A DNA stretch of 64,000 nucleotides from Mucilaginibacter limnophilus (GTDB taxonomy: Bacteria > Bacteroidota > Bacteroidia > Sphingobacteriales > Sphingobacteriaceae), in assembly GCF_004005815.1 (NCBI RefSeq), contig NZ_SACK01000004.1:1-64000 (forward strand), in the 5' to 3' direction. Below the pieces are notes generated by a model. It worked only from the letters and a program-made list of their open reading frames with translations. It was not told the DNA's origin and ran no database searches. The translations under genes were made by a program, and so were the position numbers. Of the stretch, positions 25,478-35,123 are shown one piece after another (the first letter of the stretch is position 1; each line of letters opens with the position of its first letter).

Positions 25478-27808
25478 TCAGTTACAGTTTTTCTGAATAG
25501 CGTTATACGCCTCTTTATACCCCAACTCTCCGGCCTTACTTAAATCCAAACAGCCTCCGTTCTTATCGCGCATACCTATTTTGGCAAGTCCGCGCAAATA
25601 GTACGCTCTTCTGTCTTTATTATTCAGTTCAATTGCTGAGTTGTAATCAGCTACAGCGTTTGAAAAATCCTTGATCATAGCCCGCGCCTCGCCCCTGCGG
25701 GTAAATGCAAGGTTGTAGTTTTCCTGAAGCTGCAATGCCATGTTGTAATCAAGTATGGCCCCTCGCGCATCTTTAAACATAAATTTTGTATAGCCGCGGG
25801 TTAAGTATGCGTCAGGATTTTTTGAATTGAGTTCAATTGCTTTTGAACAGTCAAATATTGCCCCAACGGTATCTTTAAGGTTCAACCTTGCACCCGAACG
25901 GCTCAGATATATCTCTTCGTTTTGCGGTTGCAGTTTCAGCGCGACGTTATAATCGTCACGCATACCCAGCGTATCTTTCAACAAGCTTCGTACTACTCCT
26001 CTGCGCAAATATCCATCAATGTTTTTAGGCGCACGTTCAAGGGCAAGGCTATAATAATCAAGCGCCGACTGATAATCACGCTGCTCCATTTTCAAGTTGC
26101 CCATTATAATGCAGGTTTCGCCATTGGGGTTCAATGTCATTGCCTTATTGATATCTTTTTCAGCTTCTTCAAACTCTTTAAGCTTCATATGTACAGTGCC
26201 ACGGTTTGAATAAGCTTCATACGAATTTGAATCGATAGCTAACGCGGTTTCAAAATCGGCCATAGCGCCGTCAATATCCTCAATGGCACTGCGGGTAACG
26301 CCTCTCCTGATATAAAGCGTTAAATTTTCAGGGCTTAGTTCAATCGCTTTATTGTATAACTGCAGCGCACCGTTATAATCTTTTAGTTTAAAGCGTAGTT
26401 GACCCAAGTTGAGGTAGGTATCAACGTAATTAGGACTATTAGCCATCACCTTTTCAAAGTCTTTCATTGCGCCGTTATTATCACCCATTTTACTTTTTGC
26501 GATACCGCGCCGTAACAAGGCATCCCAACGTGATGGATTAATTTCAAGCGCCTTGTCCAAATCAGCTAAAGCCTCTTTATAGTTTTCCTGAAAAACTTTC
26601 AGCTCACCACGGGCCGCGTAACCTTCTTCACTTTTAGGATTTGCCTTAATAGCCATGTTCAAATCTTCCATAGCGCCGGCAGTATCAATAAGGTAAAACT
26701 TACCACGTCCGCGCAGTACATACAGCGAAGCATTATTAGGGCTATACTGCAAAGCCGTATCGGCATCAAACACGGCCTGCTCAAAGTTTTGCATCTCAAG
26801 ATTAAGGTTGGCACGGTTTGAATAAGCATCAACATACTTTGGATTCAGTTGTAACGACTTATTAATATCCGCCATGGCCAAATCTTTATTACCCAGATTA
26901 TAGTAAGCTAAACCACGGTACAAAAACAGTTCGGCATTAACCGGATTAAGTTCTATTGCTTTTGTGTAATCCTCAACCGCGCCCTTATTGTCTGATGTAT
27001 TTGATTTTGCATTACCCAGATAGTGATACAGATCAGTAAGCTTAGGATTAAGCTTTATAGCCATGTTATAATCATCTATGGCACCTTTATTATCGTTCAG
27101 GTTTGATTTTGCGTTACCGCGATAGTAGAACGCTTCGGCATTTTTGGGGTTCAGCGCAATGGCTTTATCAAAATCTAAAATCGCGCCCCTGAAATCGGCC
27201 ATATTAGCACGTGAGTTTGCACGGTAATAATAAATATCTGCGTTCTTCGGGCTGTATTTTAATGCTGTGGTATAATCTTCAACAGCGCCGGCATTGTTAT
27301 TCAGATTAGCCTTAGCTACACCGCGGTACTCATAAAGTTCATAGCGTTTAGGTGCAAATTCAATAGCTTTTGTAAAATCAGCAACAGCGCCTGTATAGTC
27401 ACCTATGTTGCTTTTGGCATTGGCGCGATAATGATATACATCAGCACTGCGTGGATTCACTTTTTGCGCCAGGTCAAAATCCGCGATTGCATCTTTATAT
27501 GATTTCAGGCTGGCATACGCATTTGCACGGTATAAATAAGCGTTGGGGTACGACGCCTTTATTGATATTACCTGTGTATAATCTTTTATAGCTTCGTTAT
27601 AATTACCGCTATTTGAGTAAGCGTTGGCACGATAAAAGTATATATCAGCATTTACCGGGTCGAGCTCAATGGCTTTGGTAAAGTCTTCAATAGCCTCGCT
27701 GTAGTTTTTTGCATTAGCCTTGGTATTGCCGCGCTGGGTAAGCACATCGGCAGTTTGAGCATATGCAAGTACAGGGATAAATAAGAACAGAAATAAAAGT
27801 TTCTTCAT
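25478..27808 (-). CDS. Giant TPR-repeat periplasmic/outer-membrane protein
   Basis: A 776-aa protein with signal peptide MKKLLFLFLFIPVLAYAQ followed by about 22 tandem tetratricopeptide repeats with almost no linker (unit YxxRAxAxxxxxDxxGAIxDFxKAIxLNP; e.g. NAEAFYYRGNAKSNLNDNKG). It has no enzymatic domain, so it is a scaffold or binding superhelix in the periplasm. Last gene of the hydrolase-barrel operon: an alternative ATG at 27841 overlaps the stop codon of the upstream hydrolase (TAATG) and would lengthen the signal peptide by 11 residues. The 102-bp DNA periodicity could allow repeat-number change. Confidence 0.9.
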   Translation of the reverse strand: MKKLLFLFLFIPVLAYAQTADVLTQRGNTKANAKNYSEAIEDFTKAIELDPVNADIYFYRANAYSNSGNYNEAIKDYTQVISIKASYPNAYLYRANAYASLKSYKDAIADFDLAQKVNPRSADVYHYRANAKSNIGDYTGAVADFTKAIEFAPKRYELYEYRGVAKANLNNNAGAVEDYTTALKYSPKNADIYYYRANSRANMADFRGAILDFDKAIALNPKNAEAFYYRGNAKSNLNDNKGAIDDYNMAIKLNPKLTDLYHYLGNAKSNTSDNKGAVEDYTKAIELNPVNAELFLYRGLAYYNLGNKDLAMADINKSLQLNPKYVDAYSNRANLNLEMQNFEQAVFDADTALQYSPNNASLYVLRGRGKFYLIDTAGAMEDLNMAIKANPKSEEGYAARGELKVFQENYKEALADLDKALEINPSRWDALLRRGIAKSKMGDNNGAMKDFEKVMANSPNYVDTYLNLGQLRFKLKDYNGALQLYNKAIELSPENLTLYIRRGVTRSAIEDIDGAMADFETALAIDSNSYEAYSNRGTVHMKLKEFEEAEKDINKAMTLNPNGETCIIMGNLKMEQRDYQSALDYYSLALERAPKNIDGYLRRGVVRSLLKDTLGMRDDYNVALKLQPQNEEIYLSRSGARLNLKDTVGAIFDCSKAIELNSKNPDAYLTRGYTKFMFKDARGAILDYNMALQLQENYNLAFTRRGEARAMIKDFSNAVADYNSAIELNNKDRRAYYLRGLAKIGMRDKNGGCLDLSKAGELGYKEAYNAIQKNCN

Positions 27809-27840
27809 GTTTAGCACTACTATTGATAAAGGTTTAGCCA

Positions 27841-29166
27841 TTAAAATATTCCAAATTCGTCCATCATCCAGTTACTTAAATAGGCAAATAATGGCGGCGG
27901 AACCTCATGCGCCAGATCAGGGTACACAAACAGCTTATATTCGGCCTGCTTAATGCTGTTAAGCATAACAAACTCATTGGTTGGTGGTGCCAGGTTATCA
28001 AGCAAGCTGACAGCCAGCAGTGCACGTGTTCTCAGGTTTACCGCAAAATTCTTCAGGTCGTAATAATCCAGGTTGTCAAAAATCTTTTTCAGCGGTACAA
28101 ACCTTTCCTTGCTGTACCTGGCAAAACTGCTCATTGGCCAATCGGCGCTACCTTCAAGCGCCCTGTAATCACAAAATACCGGGTTATTTGCCGAACACAA
28201 TTTTATCCGGCTATCAAGGCTGCAGGTAACAATACTGAAATAACCGCCCATACTTCCACCGGAGCAAATAATGTTCGTTGAATCAAGTTCGGGCCGTGAG
28301 CATATAAAATCAACCGAACGGATACAATCCATTATTGCGCCGCGCAATATATACCGGTTCTTGTTTTCAATATCAGTAGTTAGATATCCTTCACGTGTTG
28401 GATGAACCACATCACGGCTGTTACCTTGTCCGCGTACGTTAAAGGCGAGTACCGCCAAATCGTCCGAACCAAAAATAGGCTTCACTCCTGTTCCGCCGTA
28501 GCCCGGCAACACCAGCCACACAGGCAGTTTTTTGTTAGGTTTGCGTTTTTTAGGTAATGTGAGCCATCCCCTTACTGTAAGATTGTTCAACGACTTTGTT
28601 TCAATCAAATAAACGCTTATCCCATTCTGTTCCAGATCGGGCTGCTCAGTCATTTTAAAATTTGGCTTTATATTTTGTAATTCGGCGCGTGCGTTAGCCC
28701 AAAAGTCATTAAAATCAGGCGGTGCGGGGGTGTTCGACTTCAGTTCATTAGTGTTTATACCGAATACTTTCCTTAGCGTATCATCATACTCGGTTACGTT
28801 AAGCATGATCTGTATCTTGTAAAAACCGGCCGTGTTGTTATTCGGAACTTTAATGGAAAACTTTGCGGTGCTTTTTTTACCGATGTTTACCTTCATTGAG
28901 TTTTGCGACACCTGCTGATTTTTCATGGTAGTAACCAGAAAGCTCAGCGTACCTTCCTGCACTACATCATAGGTGTTAACCACCTTTATGTCGTAACCGA
29001 TTTTATCGCCTGATTTATATATGGCTTCTTTTTTTAAGGGTGATGCTTCAAAGATGAATTCAGGTTGATTTGTTTCAGCAGCTTCCTCCTCTTCCTCATG
29101 CTGCGCGTAACCTTTAACAACAAGGCAGCAAAAAAATAATGCCAGTATATATTTTAATTTAAACAT
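27841..29166 (-). CDS. Secreted AXE1-like alpha/beta hydrolase (copy 2)
   Basis: A 441-aa protein: signal MFKLKYILALFFCCLVVKGYAQ, a very acidic stretch HEEEEEAAE (23-31), an Ig-like beta domain (about 38-137) and an acetyl-xylan-esterase-type hydrolase domain with nucleophile Ser305 (CSGGSMGG), Asp390 (SLLDNLAPP) and His420 (DLAHEVPPP). AXE1 enzymes deacylate sugars or cephalosporins; the substrate here is unknown. Paralogue of the hydrolase at 30896, with the same N-terminal layout and the shared phrase PxDFNDFW. Fourth gene of the operon. Confidence 0.9.
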   Translation of the reverse strand: MFKLKYILALFFCCLVVKGYAQHEEEEEAAETNQPEFIFEASPLKKEAIYKSGDKIGYDIKVVNTYDVVQEGTLSFLVTTMKNQQVSQNSMKVNIGKKSTAKFSIKVPNNNTAGFYKIQIMLNVTEYDDTLRKVFGINTNELKSNTPAPPDFNDFWANARAELQNIKPNFKMTEQPDLEQNGISVYLIETKSLNNLTVRGWLTLPKKRKPNKKLPVWLVLPGYGGTGVKPIFGSDDLAVLAFNVRGQGNSRDVVHPTREGYLTTDIENKNRYILRGAIMDCIRSVDFICSRPELDSTNIICSGGSMGGYFSIVTCSLDSRIKLCSANNPVFCDYRALEGSADWPMSSFARYSKERFVPLKKIFDNLDYYDLKNFAVNLRTRALLAVSLLDNLAPPTNEFVMLNSIKQAEYKLFVYPDLAHEVPPPLFAYLSNWMMDEFGIF

Positions 29167-29189
29167 GCTTTAATAGTAGCCTGATGTTT

Positions 29190-30017
29190 TTAAAATTTAG
29201 TGATCACCGAAAGCAGGAAACTGTTTCCACGACCTGTTGAGCGGCCAACTAAAATGTGGTTAGCACCAGCAAACAAGGATAGCTTTGGCGTGAAATTGTG
29301 ACCGTAGTTTAGTGATGCCATTGTAAACGAGTAATCTTTATTGATAAGTATATTGGGATTAACTGTTTTATTTATACTTGTTGATATAGCACCCGAAACA
29401 CCTACGCCTATCTGGTCCTTTTTACCGATGTAATAGCTGAAATTACCTGAATATTTGAACTGAAACGGGCCTTCACTTTCAAAGTACTGCCTTACGCCGA
29501 TATCGCCGCCAAGACTTATAGATTTTGAGCCAAGCTTACCTGAACCTGAATAGGATATCTTTGCGTCAACAGCAGGTTTTGAAAAACCCAGCGTAGCATT
29601 GCTATAAAGCGGTAACACAGCCGAAGCCTGTAACCCGAAGTAATGCTTGAATCCGATATTACCTAAGTAATACCGTAAGCCAACCTCTGCATCACCTAAA
29701 CCGCTAACCGAGTTTATGCCATCTTCCAAAATGAAATCATTTACCAGGTAAGGCAGCGTAACAACCGCTGTAAACCTGCGCGATATACCATACTCGCCAT
29801 AAAGCGAAACTGAAGTTGATGAGAAGTACCCGTTTGAAGGATATTTAACAACCTTTCCGCTGCCACCCCACAGGTCATTCGATCTGAAATAGCTTATTGA
29901 ACCCGACAGTATATATTTGCCTTTTTTTACCGGCATGCCGCCCGCTAATGCATTGGTTAGTGCACTTGCCAAAAGCAAAACGGATAATAAGAGCTTGGTT
30001 AGTATATTTTTCTTCAT
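29190..30017 (-). CDS. Outer-membrane beta-barrel protein (copy 2)
   Basis: A 275-aa protein with signal peptide MKKNILTKLLLSVLLLASAL..ALA and alternating beta-strands (KGKYILSGSISYF, SVSLYGEYGISRRFTAVVTL, SFTMASLNYGHNF) ending LLSVITKF with a C-terminal Phe. Similar in strand order and length to the preceding barrel, so a tandem duplicate. Lies 23 nt before the downstream hydrolase. Transport or anchoring role inferred only. Confidence 0.82.
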   Translation of the reverse strand: MKKNILTKLLLSVLLLASALTNALAGGMPVKKGKYILSGSISYFRSNDLWGGSGKVVKYPSNGYFSSTSVSLYGEYGISRRFTAVVTLPYLVNDFILEDGINSVSGLGDAEVGLRYYLGNIGFKHYFGLQASAVLPLYSNATLGFSKPAVDAKISYSGSGKLGSKSISLGGDIGVRQYFESEGPFQFKYSGNFSYYIGKKDQIGVGVSGAISTSINKTVNPNILINKDYSFTMASLNYGHNFTPKLSLFAGANHILVGRSTGRGNSFLLSVITKF

Positions 30018-30032
30018 CTTACCTGATATCGT

Positions 30033-30884
30033 TTATTTCAAATATTGTTCGTGTTTGTTACGGTCATAGTAAGGCAGTTTCATCATACAGGTTAAAGCAC
30101 CACCATAGCCCTGCCCCGAATTACGACCGATAAAAGTATAGAAACCGCTTGCAAACAGCGTAAAGCGCTTGCTGAATGAGTGGCCATAACCAATGGCCCC
30201 TTTTGCATAAGCAAAGTCGCGCACCGAAAATGTATTTAAGCTGAATGATTTGTCTTCGCTGTATGAATAGACACCACCAACATTAAAGGTAAGCTGATCC
30301 CAGCGGCTAAGTTTAAAACCTAAAGTAAAGTCTCCGGTGCCTTGTACCGGCGCGTTTAAACCGAAGTATTTATTTACTCCTAACTGGATATCGTAATAAG
30401 CTTTTTTACCCAGGCCGCCGGTGTTCATCAATTTTACAGTTGCGCCTGAGTTACCAAGGCCAAGTGACCTTACAGCGGTATTTTTGTATAGTGGCAATAT
30501 CCCACCTACATATAGCGATATGTAATTCGAATAATTAAAATTTTTCAGCGCGAAATTCAACCCTACCTGCAAATCGCCCGGCCCTGAAGTGTTGGCACTG
30601 TAACCGTTAGCCGAAGTTGATGTTAAGAATGAAAATGGCAGGTTTACCGACAGGTCGACGTTACGGCCAAGCCCGTAAATGCCGCTTACACTAAATGAAT
30701 GCGCCATAAATTTACCTCTGTCGCCGCGCAGGGTACCAACACTGTCCCAGCTTTTGTTGGCTGCAAACAACGAGTAAGATGCTGATATAACATAATGCCT
30801 TTTACCAACAGGCCAGCCGGCCAGCAAAGTAGCCGGTATCAGCATATAAAACAGTACTAAGTATTTAAATAAGTGTTTCTTCAT
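30033..30884 (-). CDS. Outer-membrane beta-barrel protein (copy 1)
   Basis: A 283-aa protein: signal MKKHLFKYLVLFYMLIPATL..LAG, then GKRHYVISASYSLFAANKSW, GIYGLGRNVDLSVNLPFSF and GAIGYGHSFSKRFTLFASG. The strand pattern and phrases such as YG(H/L) and GLGDxxVGL match the barrel at 29190. The start MKKHLF was chosen for the signal peptide; a frame 14 codons longer exists and would overlap the upstream hydrolase. It ends with a charged tail, NKHEQYLK, not Phe. Confidence 0.82.
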   Translation of the reverse strand: MKKHLFKYLVLFYMLIPATLLAGWPVGKRHYVISASYSLFAANKSWDSVGTLRGDRGKFMAHSFSVSGIYGLGRNVDLSVNLPFSFLTSTSANGYSANTSGPGDLQVGLNFALKNFNYSNYISLYVGGILPLYKNTAVRSLGLGNSGATVKLMNTGGLGKKAYYDIQLGVNKYFGLNAPVQGTGDFTLGFKLSRWDQLTFNVGGVYSYSEDKSFSLNTFSVRDFAYAKGAIGYGHSFSKRFTLFASGFYTFIGRNSGQGYGGALTCMMKLPYYDRNKHEQYLK

Positions 30885-30895
30885 GCTGTTATATC

Positions 30896-32281
30896 TTATG
30901 GCAGTAAAAAGTATTCGCGCAGCCATTGTGCCTGGTAACGGTAATAATTCCCATCAACTTCGTGGCCCTTATCAGGTGTTACCCAAATTTCTTTTTTAGC
31001 TGTTGAAAGTTTATTAAACAATCCGTAACTGCATTGCGGAGGACAAAGCTCATCAAGCAAACCTATACCCATCAGCACCGGGCATTTAACCAGCGGCGCA
31101 AAGTTCAGCGGGTCAAAGTAATCCCATGTTCTGAACAGCCTTTGATCGGTAAAGCCCCGGTTTTGTTTAACATAATTAACCATATAACCCACCGGTGTTA
31201 GCTTACCCGGGAACATCTCTTTGGTAATGGCATATGCGTTATGCATATCCGCATATAGCGGCACCTCGGTAGTAACAAGTTTTATGCGTTTATCCAACGC
31301 GGCAACAACTATGGCAAGCGCACCGCCCTGGCTTCCGCCATCAATTGAAATACGTGAGGTATCAAGGCCAAGGTTTGCATGCGAGTACAAAAAGTCGAGC
31401 CCCCGGATGCAATCCATATACACTGCACGATATACATACCTGTCCTTATCATTAATGTTGTATAAGTTATACTGTATGCCGTGTGTGTTTATAGCATCTT
31501 TGGCATTGCCATTACCACGTACATTCAATTGCAGTACGGCAAAATCATCTTCCATCATACTGGGTTCCATGGTAACCAGATAACCCGGCACACGGTAACG
31601 TATAGGCAGCTTTTTAGGCCGTTTATTTGGAATAGTAAGCCAGCCTTTAATAGTTACATTTCCCCACGAACGCATTTGCACCAGGTAAACCTTAATGTCT
31701 TTGGTTGACAGGCTTGGCTGCTCAACTACGGTAAAATTCGGCGCTATCTTTTTAAGCGAATCTTTAGTGCGTTTCCAGAAATCGTTAAAATCCGCAGGCT
31801 TACTTAGTTTAGGGATAATCTGTTCAGGCTTTACACCGAACACATTACGCACGGTATCATCATAAGCATCCAGGTTAAACCTGAAGCTAAGATCATAAAA
31901 CCCGGCCGCCTGAGGAGGCAGCTTAAATGACAGACTTGTGCCGCCATGCGGACCAATTTTTACTTCCTTGGCAGCAGTATGCATGGTTTTGCCAAAAGCG
32001 TCACGCAATAAGTAAGACACCTTACCGTCTTGCTTTATTTTATAGGTGCTTTTGATATTTACATTGTAAACAATGTCATTGTCATTAAAAACTGCAGTTT
32101 TTACCGAAGGCTTTATTTTAAGGAGAATTTCACCTTCTTCCTCTTCACCTTCCTGGTGAGTTTCTTCCTGCTGCTGATAAAATAAGGCGTTTGCCAAACA
32201 GTTGGCCCGCTCAAATGATAGCAGCAATGCAATGGCAACAAGTAATTTAGTTTTCAAGTTTAAAATCAGTAGTTGATGCAA
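30896..32281 (-). CDS. Secreted AXE1-like alpha/beta hydrolase (copy 1)
   Basis: A 461-aa protein with an N-terminal signal sequence (about 1-30), an acidic stretch QQEETHQEGEEEEGE (37-51), an Ig-like beta domain (about 55-150) and an AXE1-type hydrolase domain: Ser317 (DGGSQGG), Asp410 (GLLDELCPP) and His440 (DKGHEVD). First gene of the five-gene operon, preceded by a 255-nt gap. Divergence from copy 2 is considerable outside the motifs, so the two may act on different substrates. Confidence 0.9.
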   Translation of the reverse strand: MHQLLILNLKTKLLVAIALLLSFERANCLANALFYQQQEETHQEGEEEEGEILLKIKPSVKTAVFNDNDIVYNVNIKSTYKIKQDGKVSYLLRDAFGKTMHTAAKEVKIGPHGGTSLSFKLPPQAAGFYDLSFRFNLDAYDDTVRNVFGVKPEQIIPKLSKPADFNDFWKRTKDSLKKIAPNFTVVEQPSLSTKDIKVYLVQMRSWGNVTIKGWLTIPNKRPKKLPIRYRVPGYLVTMEPSMMEDDFAVLQLNVRGNGNAKDAINTHGIQYNLYNINDKDRYVYRAVYMDCIRGLDFLYSHANLGLDTSRISIDGGSQGGALAIVVAALDKRIKLVTTEVPLYADMHNAYAITKEMFPGKLTPVGYMVNYVKQNRGFTDQRLFRTWDYFDPLNFAPLVKCPVLMGIGLLDELCPPQCSYGLFNKLSTAKKEIWVTPDKGHEVDGNYYRYQAQWLREYFLLP

Positions 32282-32536
32282 TAACTAATACGGGACACAA
32301 ATCAGGAAGTTCCACACTTTGAGGAAAATTTTCTTCATTATAGCTTTTAAAAAGTTGTAACCCGATTATTTTTTCACGGATTTTAACTTATTTAATCAAA
32401 AACTATATTGAATTCCTTATGTGTGAAGTTTCACATCACATGTTATGCAAAAGTTATTCCTTATTAGTTTAAAAGCAAAAAGAGAGCATTGATTGTTATT
32501 CACAAACTCTTAGTATTCCACAAAGCAATGGTTGAG

Positions 32537-33283
32537 TCAGAAATATTTTTCCAAAGTAAGCCCATATGTGAACAACAGGTTTTCGCTGTTCGTGCGGTTC
32601 TGCCGGTTATATGCAAGAGCTGTGGTAAGGCTAAGCCAGGGGTTCAGTTTAAATGAAAGACTGTTGGTTGAGCGGATTATATAATCGTAACCGTAATCGA
32701 ATGAATTTTGAAGGAATGTACTGCTTTCAATTGTGATCACTTTATAAATAGTAAACCTGAATGCCAGTCTGGCCGAGTTGCGGTAAGTATGGTAAACATC
32801 ACGTGTGGTATCATTTAAAAACAGATCGCTTTTGTCGTAAAGCACACCATCACTGACATTAAGATAAGCATTTTCTTTATCCAGTATGTTATATGCTAAT
32901 CCAACCCCTGCCAGTAATTGGTTGTTCACTTTCAACGAATAGCTGGTATTGTAGTTTGCCAGTCCCCAATAATAAAATTTGGGTGTTTGATACAGGTTAA
33001 AATCAAGCGAGGTAGAAAAATCATTATTGGTAAGTGCATCCTGCTGACGGCCGTATATCCAGCTGTTGTTGAAGTTCAGCAGCATATCCTTCTTTTTCAC
33101 GCCGAACCTGAAAGCATTGTTTAGCAAATAAGTATTACCGTCGCGTGTGCGGTTTATCGAGCCTGACGACTGATAAGTCGCACGGTAGTGGGTTGAATCA
33201 GTAAATTGTGAAAAGCCATGAAGCCACATACCCGAAATCATCAGAAGCAGAACAATATGTTTGAGTGTTATTGCCGAACGCAC
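32537..33283 (-). CDS. DUF481 outer-membrane barrel protein
   Basis: A 248-aa protein: signal peptide (about 1-25, ending HGFSQ), then beta-strands TYQSSGSINRTRDGNTYLL, FGVKKKDMLLNFNNSWIYG, NYNTSYSLKVNNQLLAGVGL and a terminal LEKYF. This matches DUF481 (putative salt-induced outer-membrane protein) organisation. Function unknown. Not clearly co-transcribed with the hydrolase operon, whose start lies 255 nt away. Confidence 0.82.
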   Translation of the reverse strand: MRSAITLKHIVLLLMISGMWLHGFSQFTDSTHYRATYQSSGSINRTRDGNTYLLNNAFRFGVKKKDMLLNFNNSWIYGRQQDALTNNDFSTSLDFNLYQTPKFYYWGLANYNTSYSLKVNNQLLAGVGLAYNILDKENAYLNVSDGVLYDKSDLFLNDTTRDVYHTYRNSARLAFRFTIYKVITIESSTFLQNSFDYGYDYIIRSTNSLSFKLNPWLSLTTALAYNRQNRTNSENLLFTYGLTLEKYF

Positions 33284-33297
33284 ACTTTTTTAACAAC

Positions 33298-33332
33298 ACG
33301 AAGGCGGCAAAGTTTTCCTTTGCCGCCTTCGT
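33298..33332 (-). terminator. Terminator downstream of the aldo/keto reductase
   Basis: ACGAAGGCGGCAAAG (33298-33312) pairs perfectly with CTTTGCCGCCTTCGT (33318-33332), loop TTTTC. It separates the reductase from the DUF481 gene on the same strand. The T-run on the minus strand is weak. Confidence 0.7.
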
Positions 33333-33352
33333 ACCTTTACTGCATCAAATTA

Positions 33353-34198
33353 TTAAGCAGATAAAGCTTCAAAATCCTCATCAGAAAGTTCAATTTCTGC
33401 TGCCTTCAGGTTTTCATGTAAGTGGCTAACTGATTTTGTGCCCGGGATTAGTAAAATATTATCAGCACGTTTAAGCAGCCATGCCAAAGCAATTTGCGCA
33501 GTGGTAGCATTGTGCTTAGCCGCTATGCTTTTTATTTTGCTCTCTAATGATTGCGGGCCTGATGCCAGCGGGTACCATGGTATAAAGGCCAGATCATTTT
33601 CAATAGTATAATCAAGCACATCCTCCCATTTGCGTTCACCAAGATTGTACAGGTTTTGTACTGATACAATAGGTAATATCTTACGTACGCGCTCAATATC
33701 TTCTACTCCTACTTCCGAAAGACCTACATATTTTATTTTACCTGCATTAACGGCATCAACAACTGGTGCAAGGGTTTCTTCAACCGGAACTTTTGGGTCG
33801 ATACGGTGCAATTGCCAAAGATCGATTGTATCAACTTTTAATCGTTCAAGGCTGCCTTCAATGTTTTTCGCGATAAAACCGGGATTACCGTTTGGCACCC
33901 AGTTGTTCGGCCCGGGGCGCTCAAAACCGCCCTTAGTAGCTATTACCAACCCGTTTTGATAAGGATGCAAAGCTTCAGCTATAAGCACCTCATTAGTATG
34001 AGGCCCATAAGCATCGGCAGTATCAATAAAGTTAACCCCTGCCGAAACGGCAGTTTGCAGTACGGTTTTAGCATTTTCACGGTCGGCTACATCACCAAAT
34101 ACACCATGGCCGGTAAGCTGCATGGCGCCATATCCTAAACGGTTTATTTCAAGTTCACCGTTAAGTTTAAAAGTCAGTTGTTCTTTTACACTTGTCAT
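33353..34198 (-). CDS. Aldo/keto reductase
   Basis: A 281-aa NADPH-dependent oxidoreductase with a TIM barrel. The catalytic tetrad is visible in NFIDTADAYGPH (Asp, Tyr), VIATKGGF (Lys) and WQLHRIDP (His). C-terminal cofactor region LLIPGTKSVSHLHENL. Similar to YdbC/oxidoreductase AKR proteins; substrate unknown. It diverges from the MgtC gene. Confidence 0.93.
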   Translation of the reverse strand: MTSVKEQLTFKLNGELEINRLGYGAMQLTGHGVFGDVADRENAKTVLQTAVSAGVNFIDTADAYGPHTNEVLIAEALHPYQNGLVIATKGGFERPGPNNWVPNGNPGFIAKNIEGSLERLKVDTIDLWQLHRIDPKVPVEETLAPVVDAVNAGKIKYVGLSEVGVEDIERVRKILPIVSVQNLYNLGERKWEDVLDYTIENDLAFIPWYPLASGPQSLESKIKSIAAKHNATTAQIALAWLLKRADNILLIPGTKSVSHLHENLKAAEIELSDEDFEALSA

Positions 34199-34391
34199 GT
34201 TATTATGAATTTATTCTATCAGTTTCACATTAACTATACCAATGCACCTGGTTTGTCAGACATAGTGTTTTATTTGAGTTTGGCTTGACAAAAGCTATTT
34301 AACAACAAATATTATTTGGCATAGAAAACATTCAATTAACATTAAACTAACACAACTTTTTTGTTTATGTGTTTTTGTCATAAAAACTAAT

Positions 34392-35027
34392 ATGGACTTT
34401 TCTATCGAATTCAGGGATATTATCAGCATTATTGTGTCGGTAATTTGTGGGGGTGCTATCGGTTTCGAGCGGGAGTTCAAAAACAAATCTACCGGCTTCC
34501 GTACTATTATACTCATAACACTCGGATCGACCATTTTCACTATCGTGTCACGTTTTGGCGCCGGTACTGACGACCGTATATCTGCTAATATTATTACCGG
34601 TATAGGCTTTATAGGTGCGGGCGTAATCTTTAAAGATAAACTAAATGTACTTGGCCTTACAACCGCCGCCGTGATATGGACATCAGCAGGTATTGGCATG
34701 ACAGCGGGGATTGGTTATTATTCGCTGGCTGTTGTGTTCACTGTGATTACGTTGTTCGTTCTTATCCTGGTTAATAAAGCAGAAGAAACCATTGTATCAC
34801 TTCAAAAAAGTAAAGTATTGAAGATCAGTTTTGCGGGTTATGATATCACTCAGCTTACCAAACTTGAGGAAGCCATTAAGCAATTTAAAATGAAAAGTAA
34901 ACGCGTACAGATATACAAAGAGAACAATGGGTTGTGTGCGGTACTGATGGTTTCGGGCACTCAAAGAAATGCCGACAAATTGGTTGAGCACATGGTACAA
35001 ATGAAGGAAATAAGCGAGTTTCATTAA
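34392..35027 (+). CDS. MgtC/SapB family membrane protein
   Basis: A 211-aa protein with about four membrane segments and the signature GGAIGFEREFKNKSTGFRT, then ITLGSTIFTIVSRFG and ITGIGFIGAGVIF. The C-terminal cytoplasmic part (about 145-211) is a small ACT-like domain. MgtC proteins affect magnesium homeostasis and acid or intracellular survival; SapB names the membrane domain. Regulation not evident. Confidence 0.92.
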   Translation: MDFSIEFRDIISIIVSVICGGAIGFEREFKNKSTGFRTIILITLGSTIFTIVSRFGAGTDDRISANIITGIGFIGAGVIFKDKLNVLGLTTAAVIWTSAGIGMTAGIGYYSLAVVFTVITLFVLILVNKAEETIVSLQKSKVLKISFAGYDITQLTKLEEAIKQFKMKSKRVQIYKENNGLCAVLMVSGTQRNADKLVEHMVQMKEISEFH

Positions 35028-35093
35028 TTTGTAGCTAAAGCGCAATAATTTGAGGCGAGGTTATCACCGTAATTTTAATTACGATTTATATAG

Positions 35094-35101
35094 TAAATTT
35101 G
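35094..35101 (+). promoter_or_regulatory. Promoter -7 box of the DACNV gene
   Basis: TAAATTTG fits TAnnTTTG and lies 22 nt before the start codon. No exact -33 TTTG was found at the expected distance. Confidence 0.45.
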
Positions 35102-35123
35102 TGCCGATACCAGCCCGAAACTT

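Noticed and set aside
25478..27808. Repeated DNA as a mobile element
   Set aside because: The 102-bp periodicity is from the TPR protein repeats, not a transposon.
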